Part shown: positions 16,531-26,131 of the stretch, piece by piece | Layout: each line of letters opens with the position of its first letter | Numbering within the stretch: the first letter of the stretch is position 1 | Assembly: GCA_020831965.1 (NCBI GenBank) | Contig: JAFIFP010000014.1 | Coordinates: 186,001 to 250,000 of the forward strand | DNA length: 64,000 nt | Reading direction: 5' to 3' | From: Idiomarina sp. | GTDB taxonomy: Bacteria > Pseudomonadota > Gammaproteobacteria > Enterobacterales > Alteromonadaceae | Translations under genes and position numbers: made by a program | The notes under the pieces: model-generated | The model's input: the letters and a program-made list of their open reading frames with translations, nothing else | The model's database searches: none | Told to the model about the DNA's origin: nothing

Positions 16531-18349
16531 CCATTCTGAATCTCAATTGCAGGCTCACAAATGGCGTGATATCGGTTGCGCGATACTACGGTTTTTGCCA
16601 AATATCCCACGTTTTATCGTAGAGAATATTCGTTTAAAGCGAGCGGCGAAGACCGACCGCGGTTCGCCAAGTTTCTTTTTTCAGCAACAAGCCAAAGCGC
16701 ATCCTGAGCAGCCGTTTTTGCGCTTTCAAGATCGCGAGTACAGCTACGGTGATTTCAATCAATGGGTGAATCAACTGGCACATGCGCTGCAAGAGCAGGG
16801 GATTGAGCGGGGCGATCATGTGGCGTTGATGTTTGAGAACTCTCCGGAACAAATCGCCTGTGTATTCGCAGTAAATAAGCTAGGTGCCGTCGCGGGTATG
16901 GTGAACTATAAGCAGCGCGGTGAAGTGTTAGACCATAGTTTGCAGGTAGTGAGGCCAAAGTTGTTGGTGGTTGGAGCCGGCTGCGAAGAAGCCTTGGCCT
17001 CCTCCGCATACGCTCAAAACTCAAGAATAGAAGTCTTCTATCTCAATGCCGATCAGCGAGAAGAAACGCCAGAGGAATACCAAGATCTCGCGGCGCTCGC
17101 CTTTAACCAGCCTACCAGCAATCCCGATTCATGTGCCCAGAACCAGCTCGGGGATACCTGTTACTTCGTTTTCACTTCAGGTACTACGGGGCTACCCAAA
17201 GCCGCAGCAATGACCGGGCTGCGTTGGTATAAAGCGGGTTTAGGCTTTGGTCGTATGGCACTGAATTTGAAACCGGAAGATTGCTTGTACTGTGCATTAC
17301 CGCTTTATCACAATACCGCCTTAGCTATTTCCCTAAGTTCGGTAGTAATGACAGGGAGCACGTTAGGTTTAGCCAAGCGATTCAGTCTGACAACCTTCTG
17401 GCAAGATATACAACACTACCGCGCGACAACCTTTTCCTATATTGGCGAGCTTTGTCGTTACTTGTTGAACGCGCCTAAGACCGCTGAAGATTCTCAATCT
17501 GGTATTCGGGCCGTTGTGGGTAATGGCTTACGAGCCGAGGTTTGGGATAAGTTTCAATCACGTTTTAATATTCCCCGAATTTGTGAGCTCTACGGTGCGA
17601 GTGAAGGCAATGTGGGCTTCGTAAATGCGTTTAACCTAAAACGAACCGTGGGTTTTTCGCCGATGACCTACGCTGTTGTTCAGTTCGATGTCGACACCGA
17701 GGAGCCTATCGTTGACTCCCAAGGACGTATGCAACGCGTCACCAAGGGAGATGTTGGCTTGCTCATCACTGAAGTCTCAGACAAGGCACCTTTTGACGGC
17801 TATACCTCGGCAGAAGCGAACGCGAAGAAGCTTTTGTACAATGTTTTTAAACTTGGCGACTGCTGGTTCAATACGGGCGACTTGGTTTTGGACCAAGGGT
17901 TCCGTCATGTGGCTTTTATTGACCGAGTGGGGGACACCTTTCGTTGGAAGTCGGAGAACGTAGCTACCACTGAAGTAGAAGCACAGATTCATGCGCTCGC
18001 CGATGTAGTGGAAGCGGTGGTTTACGGCGTGAAGGTTCCCAACACAGAGGGGCGGGCGGGTATGGCATCGATTGTGTTAGCGAAAGCCGATGCTTTTGAT
18101 CCATGGCGTTTCTATGCAGAACTTAAAGCCCGGTTGCCCGATTATGCTATTCCCCTGTTTTTGCGGCTCGCGGAGCAGCATGAAACCACTACGACCTTTA
18201 AAATCAAAAAAGCAGAGCTAAAGCGCCAGTCTTTTTGGCCTGAACAGGTGCGGGAACCTTTGTTTGTGCTGGTCGATAAAGACGTCGGGTATCAGCCTCT
18301 CAACCCTGATTTGATCGAGGCGATACAGGCGGGGCGCGTGCGATTTTAA
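16511..18349 (+). CDS. long-chain acyl-CoA synthetase, FATP/very-long-chain type
   Basis: This enzyme activates fatty acids to acyl-CoA through an acyl-adenylate. The 612-residue protein carries the AMP-binding loop TSGTTGLPKAA (about residues 222-232), YGASEGN (about 361), NTGDL and the FATP signature DRVGDTFRWKSENV (about 470-483). A hydrophobic amphipathic region near residues 15-35 may attach it to the membrane. The C-terminal lysine region (TTTFKIKKAELK) needed for adenylation is present. It belongs with the FATP/FadD6-like branch rather than FadD. It overlaps the DUF2784 gene by 20 bases. Substrate length cannot be read from sequence; in marine relatives such enzymes often recycle exogenous or hydrocarbon-derived fatty acids, which is only a guess here. 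Confidence 0.88.
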   Translation: MSKTITDHSESQLQAHKWRDIGCAILRFLPNIPRFIVENIRLKRAAKTDRGSPSFFFQQQAKAHPEQPFLRFQDREYSYGDFNQWVNQLAHALQEQGIERGDHVALMFENSPEQIACVFAVNKLGAVAGMVNYKQRGEVLDHSLQVVRPKLLVVGAGCEEALASSAYAQNSRIEVFYLNADQREETPEEYQDLAALAFNQPTSNPDSCAQNQLGDTCYFVFTSGTTGLPKAAAMTGLRWYKAGLGFGRMALNLKPEDCLYCALPLYHNTALAISLSSVVMTGSTLGLAKRFSLTTFWQDIQHYRATTFSYIGELCRYLLNAPKTAEDSQSGIRAVVGNGLRAEVWDKFQSRFNIPRICELYGASEGNVGFVNAFNLKRTVGFSPMTYAVVQFDVDTEEPIVDSQGRMQRVTKGDVGLLITEVSDKAPFDGYTSAEANAKKLLYNVFKLGDCWFNTGDLVLDQGFRHVAFIDRVGDTFRWKSENVATTEVEAQIHALADVVEAVVYGVKVPNTEGRAGMASIVLAKADAFDPWRFYAELKARLPDYAIPLFLRLAEQHETTTTFKIKKAELKRQSFWPEQVREPLFVLVDKDVGYQPLNPDLIEAIQAGRVRF

Positions 18350-18387
18350 TCCGCAGTGAATTCGAACTTTATGGTAGCATTCTCGCT

Positions 18388-18852
18388 ATGAAAACATCGA
18401 AACCGTTAGACCAGATTGCCCGCACTAAAGTGCAGGAACAAATGCCTTGCCCTTGTGGCTTAGACGCTACTTTCTCTGAGTGTTGTGGCCGTTTTCATGC
18501 CGGTGCCCGATCAGGAGACGCGGTTGCAGAAACCCCCGAACAACTTATGCGCTCACGCTACAGCGCATTCGTCATGGGCGACGAAGCTTATTTGCGCTTC
18601 ACCTGGCACCCAGACACCTGTCCCGATGTAGATTTATCGGAGGGCCCTGACTGGGAGCGCCTTGAAGTACTGGCTAGTGACATGCAGGGAGACGCAGGTT
18701 TTGTGCATTTTCGCGCGTATTACTGGATGACACATGAAGGGCAGCGACAACTCGGGGTGCTGGAAGAGCGTTCTGTGTTTACCCGCATAGAGGGTCACTG
18801 GCTCTATGTTACAGGTGACATTGGCACCACGAGTGGAGACTTTGCCTCATGA
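18388..18852 (+). CDS. ychJ: YchJ family SEC-C motif protein
   Basis: This 154-residue protein belongs to the YchJ/UPF0225 group of uncharacterised zinc-binding proteins. Near the N-terminus CPCGLDATFSECC supplies the SEC-C-type metal ligands, followed by the typical PEQLMRSRYSAFVMGDEAYL and WHPDTCP segments of the NTF2-like fold. The molecular role is unknown; SEC-C motifs bind zinc and often partner proteins. The C-terminus overlaps the following phosphatase by ATGA, so translation is coupled. Length is normal for the family. Confidence 0.85.
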   Translation: MKTSKPLDQIARTKVQEQMPCPCGLDATFSECCGRFHAGARSGDAVAETPEQLMRSRYSAFVMGDEAYLRFTWHPDTCPDVDLSEGPDWERLEVLASDMQGDAGFVHFRAYYWMTHEGQRQLGVLEERSVFTRIEGHWLYVTGDIGTTSGDFAS

Positions 18853-19307
18853 CTCGGGTGTTGTTCGTTTGTTTAGGCAATATTTGTCGTTCTCCCGCTG
18901 CTGAGGGTATTTTGCGTGCCCGCGGGCTACCTGACCTTGTCATCGATTCTGCAGGGACGGGCGACTGGCATGTGGGAAAAGCACCGGACCGGCGTATGCA
19001 GGCTGCCTGCTTGAGCCGCAATATTGATATCAGCGATTTGCGTGCTCGCCAGTTTTCTGTGACTGACTTCGACCGATTTGATCTTATTGTAGCGATGGAC
19101 CGTTCCAACTATCGCGACATCTTAGCGCTGGCACAAGGAAAGGATAAGGTCGCACTACTCTCTGAATTTGCGCACAAACAAGGCGCACAAGTTCCTGAAG
19201 ATGTTCCCGATCCTTATTATGGTGGTGATGAAGGTTTTGAAACCTGCCTCGACATTATTACTGTCGGAATTGACGGGCTAGTCAGTGATTTACAGGCCAG
19301 AATTTAA
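18849..19307 (+). CDS. low-molecular-weight protein tyrosine phosphatase
   Basis: This is a cytoplasmic phosphatase of 152 residues. The catalytic P-loop CLGNICRS (Cys8 to Arg14, a CX5R motif) is at the N-terminus and the general-acid loop DPYYGG is near residue 120, so the active site is complete. It is not beside exopolysaccharide genes, unlike Wzb-type members, so its substrate is open. It overlaps ychJ by four bases. The glutathione peroxidase gene follows 34 bases later and may be on the same transcript. Confidence 0.92.
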   Translation: MTRVLFVCLGNICRSPAAEGILRARGLPDLVIDSAGTGDWHVGKAPDRRMQAACLSRNIDISDLRARQFSVTDFDRFDLIVAMDRSNYRDILALAQGKDKVALLSEFAHKQGAQVPEDVPDPYYGGDEGFETCLDIITVGIDGLVSDLQARI

Positions 19308-19341
19308 TATTTAATCAAGATAACCTCTTAAGGATACCTAT

Positions 19342-19887
19342 ATGAGTCAAGTGCACTCGATTCAAGTAACTACGATTAATGGCGAATTAAAGTCGTTGAG
19401 TGATTATGAAGGCAAGGTACTGCTAGTCGTAAATGTCGCATCAAAATGTGGCCTAACCCCGCAGTATGAGCAACTGGAAAAGCTCTACGAAGAGAAGCGT
19501 AGTGAAGGGTTTGAAGTGCTTGGGTTCCCGTGTAATCAGTTCGCCGGCCAAGAGCCTGGAACAGAGCAGGAAATTCAGGAATTCTGTCGGGCAACTTTTG
19601 GTGTGCAATTTCCTATGTTTGGTAAAATTGAAGTGAATGGTGAAGCACGTCATCCGCTCTATCAAACACTAATTCAGGCGCAACCGCAGGCCGTTCGTCA
19701 GGCAGAAAGCCGGCTGACCAAAGTGTTGCAGGAGAAAGGCTTGGCAAGTGAGAAGCTTACTGACGTGATGTGGAACTTCGAGAAATTCCTCGTGGGTCGC
19801 GACGGCCAAGTTTTGGGACGTTTTGCACCAGATATCACCGTGGCAGATGAGCCCTTGGCGAGTGCCATTGAGAAAGCATTAAAGTAA
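19342..19887 (+). CDS. glutathione peroxidase family protein (thiol type)
   Basis: This is a peroxide-reducing enzyme of 181 residues. The peroxidatic cysteine is Cys36 in NVASKCGLTPQYEQL, so it is a cysteine and not a selenocysteine enzyme. The second conserved motif GFPCNQFAGQEPG provides the glutamine and likely resolving region, and DVMWNFEKFLVG provides the Trp/Asn of the catalytic tetrad. No signal peptide is seen, so it acts in the cytoplasm. Many bacterial members use thioredoxin rather than glutathione. It is about 20 residues longer than the shortest members because of an insert near QAVRQAESRLTK. Confidence 0.93.
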   Translation: MSQVHSIQVTTINGELKSLSDYEGKVLLVVNVASKCGLTPQYEQLEKLYEEKRSEGFEVLGFPCNQFAGQEPGTEQEIQEFCRATFGVQFPMFGKIEVNGEARHPLYQTLIQAQPQAVRQAESRLTKVLQEKGLASEKLTDVMWNFEKFLVGRDGQVLGRFAPDITVADEPLASAIEKALK

Positions 19888-19949
19888 CTGAGACATAGTG
19901 TGAACGAAGGGACGCGCATGCCGAGGAACACGGAGAGAGTGAAAAAGTG

Positions 19950-21986
19950 ATGAGAAACCTAAATTATGCACTGCGTATGAAACGAGTCGTGAGCCTTTGG
20001 CTTGCGGCTGGTTCGTTGCTTTTCATGGCAAGTGCCCATGCATGGGACAACATGCCATATGAAGAAGTGCTGGTCGAAGCGAATGCCGGCAATGTCATGG
20101 CACAGTTTCAGCTCGCTATTCGATATCAGAATGGTTTAGGTGTGACGCCTTCGGATGCGCAGGCTGCACATTGGTATAAACAAGCAGCAGAGCAAGGGCA
20201 TGTGTTGTCTCAGCATAATCTTGGTTTCATGTATGAAAATGGTCTGGGAGTAGGCCCTTCAGATAAGCGTGCGGCACATTGGTATGTGCTCGCAGCGGAG
20301 CAGGGAAATGCACAAGCCCAAGCAAACATCGGTTTTATGTATGCACGTGGTCGCGGTGTTGCTGAAGATGATGAGCAAGCTGTGCGTTGGTATCGTGAAG
20401 CCGCTGAGCAAGGTCATGCGAGTGCGAAGGCTAATTTAGGTTTTATGTACCGCAATGGCCGAGGTGTTTCACAGTCTGATGCACAAGCAGCTTATTGGTA
20501 CGAACGCGCCGCGCAACATGGCGATCCTTGGGCACAACACAACCTTGCGATGGCCTATGACTATGGGCGGGGTGTAGAACAGTCTGATAGTGACGCGGTA
20601 CGTTGGTATCGCGCAGCCGCTGAGCAAGGTTATGCGCCCTCACAAACGAACCTTGGTTACATGTATGAAAACGGCTACGGCGTAACTCAATCCGATACGC
20701 AAGCCGCGCTCTGGTATGAACGTGCTGCCCAACAAGGCCATGCCGGTGCGCAAACGAATATCGGAGCTATGTATGAGTCAGGTCGTGGTGTCGAGCAATC
20801 CTACGACAAAGCCGCTGAGTACTTTCTTGCGGCCGCGCAGCAAGGCCACCCTTGGGCGCAAAATAGCCTAGGAGTCCTGTATCAAGAAGGGACGGGGGTA
20901 CCACAGTCGGACAGTGAAGCCGCATTTTGGTATGCCCAATCTGCGGAGCGGGGGCACCCGAGTGCTCAGGCAAATCTTGCTTTGATGTATTACGAAGGGC
21001 GGGGTGTTGCGCAGTCTGATAATGACGCTTTCTATTGGTACAACGCAGCCGCCGCAGAAGGCGATCTAGTAGCTAAAGTTCGAGTGGGCTATATGTACCA
21101 AGAGGGTCGAGGCGTTCAGCAAAACTATGGGGAAGCGATTCGTTGGTACGAAATTGCAGCAGAAGAGAATCATCCAAACGCTCAGTATAACTTGGGCATG
21201 CTGTATCGGGCCGGGCAAGGAGTCACACAATCGACAGAGCGAGCTGCAGAGTTAATTCTGGCAGCAGCGCAACAAGGTCACAGTGACGCGCAAGCTGCTA
21301 TTGGTTTTATGTATATAGACGGTGAAGGTGTCACTCAGTCTGATTTTGAGGCTGCACGTTGGCTCGAATTTGCCGCCGCTGCTGGGCATGTGAATTCACA
21401 GGCGACCCTCGGCTTTATGTACGGTAGTGGTGTAGGCGTTTTGCAGAACGAAACAACAGCAGTGTATTGGTTTCGCCAAGCCGCCGCAGAAGGTCATGCC
21501 TGGGCACAGAACAATCTTGGCGTGATGTACGACATGGGGCGTGGGGTGCCCCAGTCTTACGTGGAAGCGGCCCGTTGGTATCGTGCTGCTGCCGAGCAAG
21601 GCGACGTGGAAGCACAAGCGAACTTAGGCGTCATGTATCGCAATGGTTCGGGTGTGGAACAGTCCGACGCCGAAGCGGTGCGTTGGTATCGAATCGCTGC
21701 CGAGCAAGGCCATGCGGGCTCGCAAAACAATCTAGGTTTTATGTATGACAATGGCTTAGGGGTAAGCGCATCCAGTGCTGACGCATTAAAGTGGTATATG
21801 CGTGCTGCCGAGCAAGGTCATGCTGGAGGCCAGAACAACGTGGGTGTCATGTATCTGAACGGTACCGGCGTAGAGCGCTCAAATGCTGATGCAGCCATGT
21901 GGTTTCGCCGCGCCGAGGCACAAGGTCACAGTGGTGCCATAGCAAACTTAGAGGCCATGCGTACCAGCGGAAGACTTAACGATTAA
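19950..21986 (+). CDS. secreted Sel1-repeat protein with 17 repeats
   Basis: This protein is 678 residues from ATG 19950; ATG 19977 is an alternative giving a shorter signal peptide (KRVVSLWLAAGSLLFMASAHA). After the signal peptide the whole chain is Sel1/TPR-like units of 36 residues. I count 17 GxGV turns, each followed by xSDxxAxxWYxxAAEQGH. Such solenoids are scaffolds for protein-protein contact in the periplasm or at the cell surface. The units are similar but not identical at DNA level. There is no catalytic domain. Upstream, CGGAGAGAG supplies a ribosome site. Its partner is unknown, and the neighbours (glutathione peroxidase and DUF3010) give no hint. Confidence 0.9.
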   Translation: MRNLNYALRMKRVVSLWLAAGSLLFMASAHAWDNMPYEEVLVEANAGNVMAQFQLAIRYQNGLGVTPSDAQAAHWYKQAAEQGHVLSQHNLGFMYENGLGVGPSDKRAAHWYVLAAEQGNAQAQANIGFMYARGRGVAEDDEQAVRWYREAAEQGHASAKANLGFMYRNGRGVSQSDAQAAYWYERAAQHGDPWAQHNLAMAYDYGRGVEQSDSDAVRWYRAAAEQGYAPSQTNLGYMYENGYGVTQSDTQAALWYERAAQQGHAGAQTNIGAMYESGRGVEQSYDKAAEYFLAAAQQGHPWAQNSLGVLYQEGTGVPQSDSEAAFWYAQSAERGHPSAQANLALMYYEGRGVAQSDNDAFYWYNAAAAEGDLVAKVRVGYMYQEGRGVQQNYGEAIRWYEIAAEENHPNAQYNLGMLYRAGQGVTQSTERAAELILAAAQQGHSDAQAAIGFMYIDGEGVTQSDFEAARWLEFAAAAGHVNSQATLGFMYGSGVGVLQNETTAVYWFRQAAAEGHAWAQNNLGVMYDMGRGVPQSYVEAARWYRAAAEQGDVEAQANLGVMYRNGSGVEQSDAEAVRWYRIAAEQGHAGSQNNLGFMYDNGLGVSASSADALKWYMRAAEQGHAGGQNNVGVMYLNGTGVERSNADAAMWFRRAEAQGHSGAIANLEAMRTSGRLND

Positions 21987-22091
21987 TCGCCTGCTGGCGC
22001 GTATCATTTGTTATACTAGCGCCTGTGAGAAAGGTGACTTGAATTGCTGGTGTCCCAAGGGAGCTAGCGCAAACGGAGAGGTAGGCTCGGC

Positions 22092-22520
22092 ATGCGTGTG
22101 TGTGGCATCGAAATTAAAAGTAACGAATTAATGATTTGTCTGTTGGAATTGAAAGATGGTTTGTTTCAAATTCCAGACTGTCGACACGCGCGCCTCCAAT
22201 TGACTCATGATCAAGATGCGGAGTCGATTCGTAAGTTTCAATTTACCGTGAAGAAAATGGTGGAAGATTACCGTGTGCAAACATTGGTGATTAAAGAACG
22301 TCCGCAAAAAGGTAAGTTTGCCGGTGGTGCTGTCGGTTTTAAAATGGAAGCTGCGTTGCAGCTTATTGATACGGTTGATACCTATATTTTATCGGGTACC
22401 GAGCAAAAAGAATTACTAAAACGTAATCCTATTCCTGTGGAATTTGCCGACACTGGCTTGAAAATGTTCCAGCAGGTAGCGTTTCAGGTGGGTTACGCCT
22501 TCCTTTCGAAGCGGAACTAA
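22092..22520 (+). CDS. DUF3010 family protein
   Basis: This is a 142-residue cytoplasmic protein matching the DUF3010 group, common in marine gammaproteobacteria. It starts MRVCGIEIKSNELMICLLE, a beta-hairpin with an acidic residue like the first strand of RuvC/RNase H-like folds, and later has KERPQKGKFAGGAVGFKME. No function is established. A TATACT at 22012-22017 could be its -10 element. GGAGAGG lies 10 bases before the start. The gene is followed by an inverted repeat and then the suf promoter. Confidence 0.82.
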   Translation: MRVCGIEIKSNELMICLLELKDGLFQIPDCRHARLQLTHDQDAESIRKFQFTVKKMVEDYRVQTLVIKERPQKGKFAGGAVGFKMEAALQLIDTVDTYILSGTEQKELLKRNPIPVEFADTGLKMFQQVAFQVGYAFLSKRN

Positions 22521-22562
22521 TTCCGCCTCAACTTCCCAAGTTCTATCGAGTCAAGGCAAGAA

Positions 22563-22594
22563 ACATGCCCGCAAGCGTTTATTTTCGGGCATGT
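22563..22594 (+). terminator. inverted repeat after the DUF3010 gene, possible terminator
   Basis: ACATGCCCG (22563-22571) and CGGGCATGT (22586-22594) form a perfect 9-base-pair stem with a 14-base loop. There is no clean T-run after it, only ATAATTTG, so termination would be weak. It may instead insulate the suf promoter. Confidence 0.45.
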
Positions 22595-22607
22595 ATAATT
22601 TGCCATA

Positions 22608-22640
22608 ATACTTGAGTGAAATAGTCGGGAAATGTATAAT
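22608..22640 (+). promoter_or_regulatory. suf operon promoter overlapped by an IscR-type box
   Basis: A near-consensus sigma-70 promoter is seen: TTGAGT (22612-22617), a 17-base spacer and TATAAT (22635-22640). The -35 and spacer lie inside ATACTTGAGTGAAATAGTC and following GGGAAAT (22608-22633). This matches the known class 1 IscR site pattern, which binds only Fe-S-loaded IscR, and 22 or more of 26 bases agree with the box upstream of iscR in this window. Repression when Fe-S clusters are plentiful is the expected effect. Confidence 0.8.
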
Positions 22641-22679
22641 TGCCCGTATAAGAAGTCAGCAGACGAAGAGGTTTAATAG

Positions 22680-24116
22680 ATGAGTGAACAGATCGAACAA
22701 GCGATAGCGCGCAAGTACGATGCTGGCTTTATCTCCGACATCGAGTCAGACACCTTTCCAGTAGGTTTGGATGAAGATGTCGTTCGCCGTATTTCTGCAA
22801 TGAAAAACGAACCTGAGTGGATGCTGGAATGGCGTCTGCAAGCTTTCCGTTCGTGGCAGAAAATGAAAGAACCGAAATGGGCTCACTTGGGTTATACCGA
22901 GATTGATTACCAATCTATTTCCTATTACTCCGCTCCGAAGAGTATGAAGGACAAGCCGAAGTCGCTTGATGAGGTTGATCCTGAACTGTTGCGTACCTAT
23001 GAAAAATTAGGCATTCCATTGCACGAGCAGGAAATGCTGGCGGGTGTCGCCGTTGACGCGGTATTTGATTCCGTATCGGTGGTAACGACGTTCCGCGCTA
23101 AGCTGGAAGAAGCGGGCGTCATCTTTTGCCCGATTTCCGAAGCTATCCAAAAATATCCAGAGCTCGTGAAGAAGTACATTGGCAGCGTGGTACCGCGTAC
23201 TGACAACTTCTTTGCCGCCTTAAACAGCGCTGTATTTACAGACGGTTCTTTCGTGTACATCCCGAAAGGCGTCCGTTGCCCAATGGAGCTCTCAACTTAC
23301 TTCCGGATTAACGAACTCAACACCGGCCAGTTTGAACGGACCCTGATTATTGCCGAAGAAGGCAGCTATGTAAGCTACCTCGAAGGCTGTACTGCGCCGC
23401 AACGTGATGAAAACCAACTCCATGCTGCAGTGGTTGAGTTGGTTGCACTCGATGACTCGGAAATTAAGTACTCAACGGTACAAAACTGGTATCCAGGTGA
23501 CGAGAATGGCAAGGGCGGTATCTACAACTTTGTGACCAAGCGTGGTGTGGCAGAGAAGAATGCCAAGATCTCTTGGACTCAGGTTGAAACCGGATCGGCC
23601 ATTACTTGGAAATATCCGAGCTGTATTTTGCGAGGCGACAATAGTGTTGGCGAGTTTTACTCGGTAGCACTTACCCGTGGTCGTCAACAAGCGGATACCG
23701 GTACCAAAATGATTCATTTGGGCAAAAACACCACCTCCACCATTATTTCGAAAGGGATCTCCGCGGGAAATAGCAGCAATGCGTACCGTGGATTGGTGAA
23801 GATGGGGCCGAATGCGGATGGTGCGCGTAACTTCACCGAGTGTGATTCGTTGCTGATCGGCGATAAGTGCGCCGCGCATACTTTTCCCTATATCGAAAGC
23901 TCAAACCCATCGGCCATTGTGGAGCACGAAGCGACCACGTCGAAGGTGAGTGATGAGCAGTTGTTTTTGTGCCAGCAACGTGGACTCGACACTGAAAAAG
24001 CGGTGTCCATGATTGTGAATGGTTTCTGTAAGGAAGTATTTAAAGAATTGCCGATGGAGTTCGCAGTAGAGGCGGGCAAACTGTTGGAAATCAGTCTTGA
24101 AGGTTCAGTGGGGTAA
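22680..24116 (+). CDS. sufB: Fe-S cluster scaffold SufB
   Basis: SufB is the scaffold subunit of the SufBC2D complex, on which new Fe-S clusters are built in the cytoplasm. The 478-residue product has the expected N-terminal half ([19 protein letters not shown]) and the beta-helix core with SYLEGCTAP and the C-terminal [20 protein letters not shown], where the conserved Cys and neighbouring residues accept sulfur from SufS/E. Length is close to the E. coli protein. It opens the operon, 40 bases after the promoter -10, with GAAGAGG before the ATG. sufC follows after 3 bases. Confidence 0.97.
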   Translation: MSEQIEQAIARKYDAGFISDIESDTFPVGLDEDVVRRISAMKNEPEWMLEWRLQAFRSWQKMKEPKWAHLGYTEIDYQSISYYSAPKSMKDKPKSLDEVDPELLRTYEKLGIPLHEQEMLAGVAVDAVFDSVSVVTTFRAKLEEAGVIFCPISEAIQKYPELVKKYIGSVVPRTDNFFAALNSAVFTDGSFVYIPKGVRCPMELSTYFRINELNTGQFERTLIIAEEGSYVSYLEGCTAPQRDENQLHAAVVELVALDDSEIKYSTVQNWYPGDENGKGGIYNFVTKRGVAEKNAKISWTQVETGSAITWKYPSCILRGDNSVGEFYSVALTRGRQQADTGTKMIHLGKNTTSTIISKGISAGNSSNAYRGLVKMGPNADGARNFTECDSLLIGDKCAAHTFPYIESSNPSAIVEHEATTSKVSDEQLFLCQQRGLDTEKAVSMIVNGFCKEVFKELPMEFAVEAGKLLEISLEGSVG

Positions 24117-24119
24117 AGC

Positions 24120-24878
24120 ATGTTAACCATTAAAGATTTGCACGCCAGTGTTGAAGATAAAGTTATCCTGAAAGGATTAAACCTGACGGTCAAGCCCGGT
24201 GAAGTGCATGCCATCATGGGGCCAAATGGCGCAGGGAAGAGCACGTTAGGATATGTCTTATCTGGCCGTGACGGCTATGAAGTGGACTCTGGCAAGATTG
24301 AGTTCGATGGCCGCGACATGCTTGGCATGGAAGTGGATGAGCGCGCGCAAGCAGGCTTATTCCTTGCGTTTCAGTATCCAGTAGAGATTCCGGGCGTTAG
24401 CAACATGGAATTTATGAAAGAGTCAGTCAACGCAGTGCGCAAAGAGCGCGGCGAAGATCCTATGACTGCCGCGGAGTTCTTGAAGGTTGCTAAGGCTGCC
24501 TGTCAGCAAGTGAACCTGCCGCTGGAATTCCTTAAGCGCGGCGTGAACGAAGGCTTTTCTGGTGGTGAGAAGAAGCGTAACGAGATCATGCAAATGATTT
24601 TGTTGGAGCCGAAGCTGTGTATTCTCGATGAGTCGGATTCAGGTTTAGATATCGATGCACTGAAAGTCGTCGCCAATGGTGTGAATAGTCAGCGTGACGG
24701 TAAGCGCAGCTTTATCGTTGTGACTCATTATCAACGTTTGTTGGACTTCATTGAGCCGGATTTTGTACACATTTTGGCCGACGGCAAAATCGTGAAAAGT
24801 GGTGGTCCTGAGCTAGCCAAAGAAGTGGAAGCTTCGGGCTACGCATGGTTAGGAGAGCACCAGGAGGCGAGTGCATGA
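24120..24878 (+). CDS. sufC: Fe-S assembly ATPase SufC
   Basis: SufC is the ABC-type ATPase that drives conformational change in SufBC2D. The 252-residue protein carries Walker A GPNGAGKST, the signature FSGGEKKRNEI and Walker B LCILDESDSGLD, in the order and spacing of the SufC family. It starts 3 bases after sufB and its stop overlaps the sufD start (ATGA at 24875-24878). Together with the AGGAGG just before that overlap this ensures coupled translation of the complex subunits. Confidence 0.97.
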   Translation: MLTIKDLHASVEDKVILKGLNLTVKPGEVHAIMGPNGAGKSTLGYVLSGRDGYEVDSGKIEFDGRDMLGMEVDERAQAGLFLAFQYPVEIPGVSNMEFMKESVNAVRKERGEDPMTAAEFLKVAKAACQQVNLPLEFLKRGVNEGFSGGEKKRNEIMQMILLEPKLCILDESDSGLDIDALKVVANGVNSQRDGKRSFIVVTHYQRLLDFIEPDFVHILADGKIVKSGGPELAKEVEASGYAWLGEHQEASA

Positions 24879-26131
24879 GTCAGTGGTTAGCACAGGTCAT
24901 CGACCGTGCCAGCACCGTCGATGATTGGTTGAACGGGCCACGGCAACAAGCGCTCGCAACCCTTAAAGAGCAGTCATGGCCAACGCGCCGGACGGAAGCT
25001 TGGCGTTATACCTCTTTGCACGCGCTTGAGAATCTAGCACTACCCGCTGCTGTGTCGGAAGACGTGTCCGCGCCCGTCGTAGCAGGCTTGGACAGCATTG
25101 ATCTGCTGTTTGTGAACGGTGAATTGCGTACCGATATCGGCGCTATCGCTTGGCCTGAAGGAGTGCGAGTGAGTGCACTCAATGCCGCTGACGCAAGTAT
25201 GCGTGACGCTGCGCAAGCCGTGTTCAACATGGTCAAGCCAGAGCGTCATTTGTTCGGTTTGGTGAATGATGTTTTAGCCACCGAAGGTGTTGTGATTGAT
25301 ATCGCTGCAGGTGCGAGTATTGAGCAACCAATCCGCATCATTAATTTAGCGACTGCTGGCGTAGAATCGCATCATCGCGTGTTAGTGCGCTTAGGCGACG
25401 AAGCGAAGGCCACAGTCATCGAGCATGGCAGCGGTTCTGGTGCGAGTATGAATACCAGCTTCGCAGAATATGCGATCGGCAAGAAAGCGGTTCTTGAGCA
25501 TTATCGTTTCGCGTTGCATGGCGGCGCAGTTATTCACATGGGCGGTAGCCATTTCCGACTCGACGAAGCGGCAAAAATGAATAGCACTTTGGTGGGATAT
25601 GGCAGCGAAGTATCGCGTATTGACGTCGATATTCACCATGCCGGCGAGCATGCCTTCGCGAAGTTCAACGCTATCTACTTACTGGCTCCCAAAGAACATT
25701 TTGACTTGCACAGCAACATTGAACACGCTGTTCCAAACGGAACGACAGAAGAGAATGCACGTGGCATTGTGGGTGATAAAGCACGCGCTGTATTTAATGG
25801 GCGTATTCATATTCACCGCGACGCGCAAAAGACGTTAGCCGAGTTGAACAATCGCAACTTATTGCTCTCTCGCGGTGGCTACATTGCCACCAAGCCTGAG
25901 CTTGAGATTTATGCCGATGACGTTCAATGTGCTCACGGCGCGACGGTGGCCGAAATTGACGAGAAGTCTTTGTACTATCTACAAACACGCGGGATTGAGC
26001 GAAGCCAGGCCTTGGTGATGCTGAACTTTGGCTTTATTCAAGAGTTAGTGAGTCAGATGCCGAATCGCGCATTGGCTGACTGGCTTGCTCCGCAGTTACG
26101 GGCACGATTCGAAGCGATGGAGTCTCGATGA
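24875..26131 (+). CDS. sufD: Fe-S assembly protein SufD
   Basis: SufD pairs with SufB in the scaffold complex and helps supply iron. I chose ATG 24875 (418 residues) because AGGAGG lies 7 bases upstream and it overlaps the sufC stop; an upstream in-frame start is buried in sufC. The N-terminus SQWLAQVIDR is helical, followed by TRRTEAWRYTSL, a SufD hallmark, and a beta-helix core ending in VQCAHGATVAEIDEKSLYYL, the conserved Cys-His segment. The stop overlaps sufS by four bases. Confidence 0.95.
   Translation: MSQWLAQVIDRASTVDDWLNGPRQQALATLKEQSWPTRRTEAWRYTSLHALENLALPAAVSEDVSAPVVAGLDSIDLLFVNGELRTDIGAIAWPEGVRVSALNAADASMRDAAQAVFNMVKPERHLFGLVNDVLATEGVVIDIAAGASIEQPIRIINLATAGVESHHRVLVRLGDEAKATVIEHGSGSGASMNTSFAEYAIGKKAVLEHYRFALHGGAVIHMGGSHFRLDEAAKMNSTLVGYGSEVSRIDVDIHHAGEHAFAKFNAIYLLAPKEHFDLHSNIEHAVPNGTTEENARGIVGDKARAVFNGRIHIHRDAQKTLAELNNRNLLLSRGGYIATKPELEIYADDVQCAHGATVAEIDEKSLYYLQTRGIERSQALVMLNFGFIQELVSQMPNRALADWLAPQLRARFEAMESR

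Noticed and set aside
20000-21986. Regular DNA periodicity that might suggest a CRISPR array or minisatellite
   Set aside because: The period is 108 bases, in frame and degenerate; it reflects Sel1 protein repeats, not identical DNA repeats with spacers.
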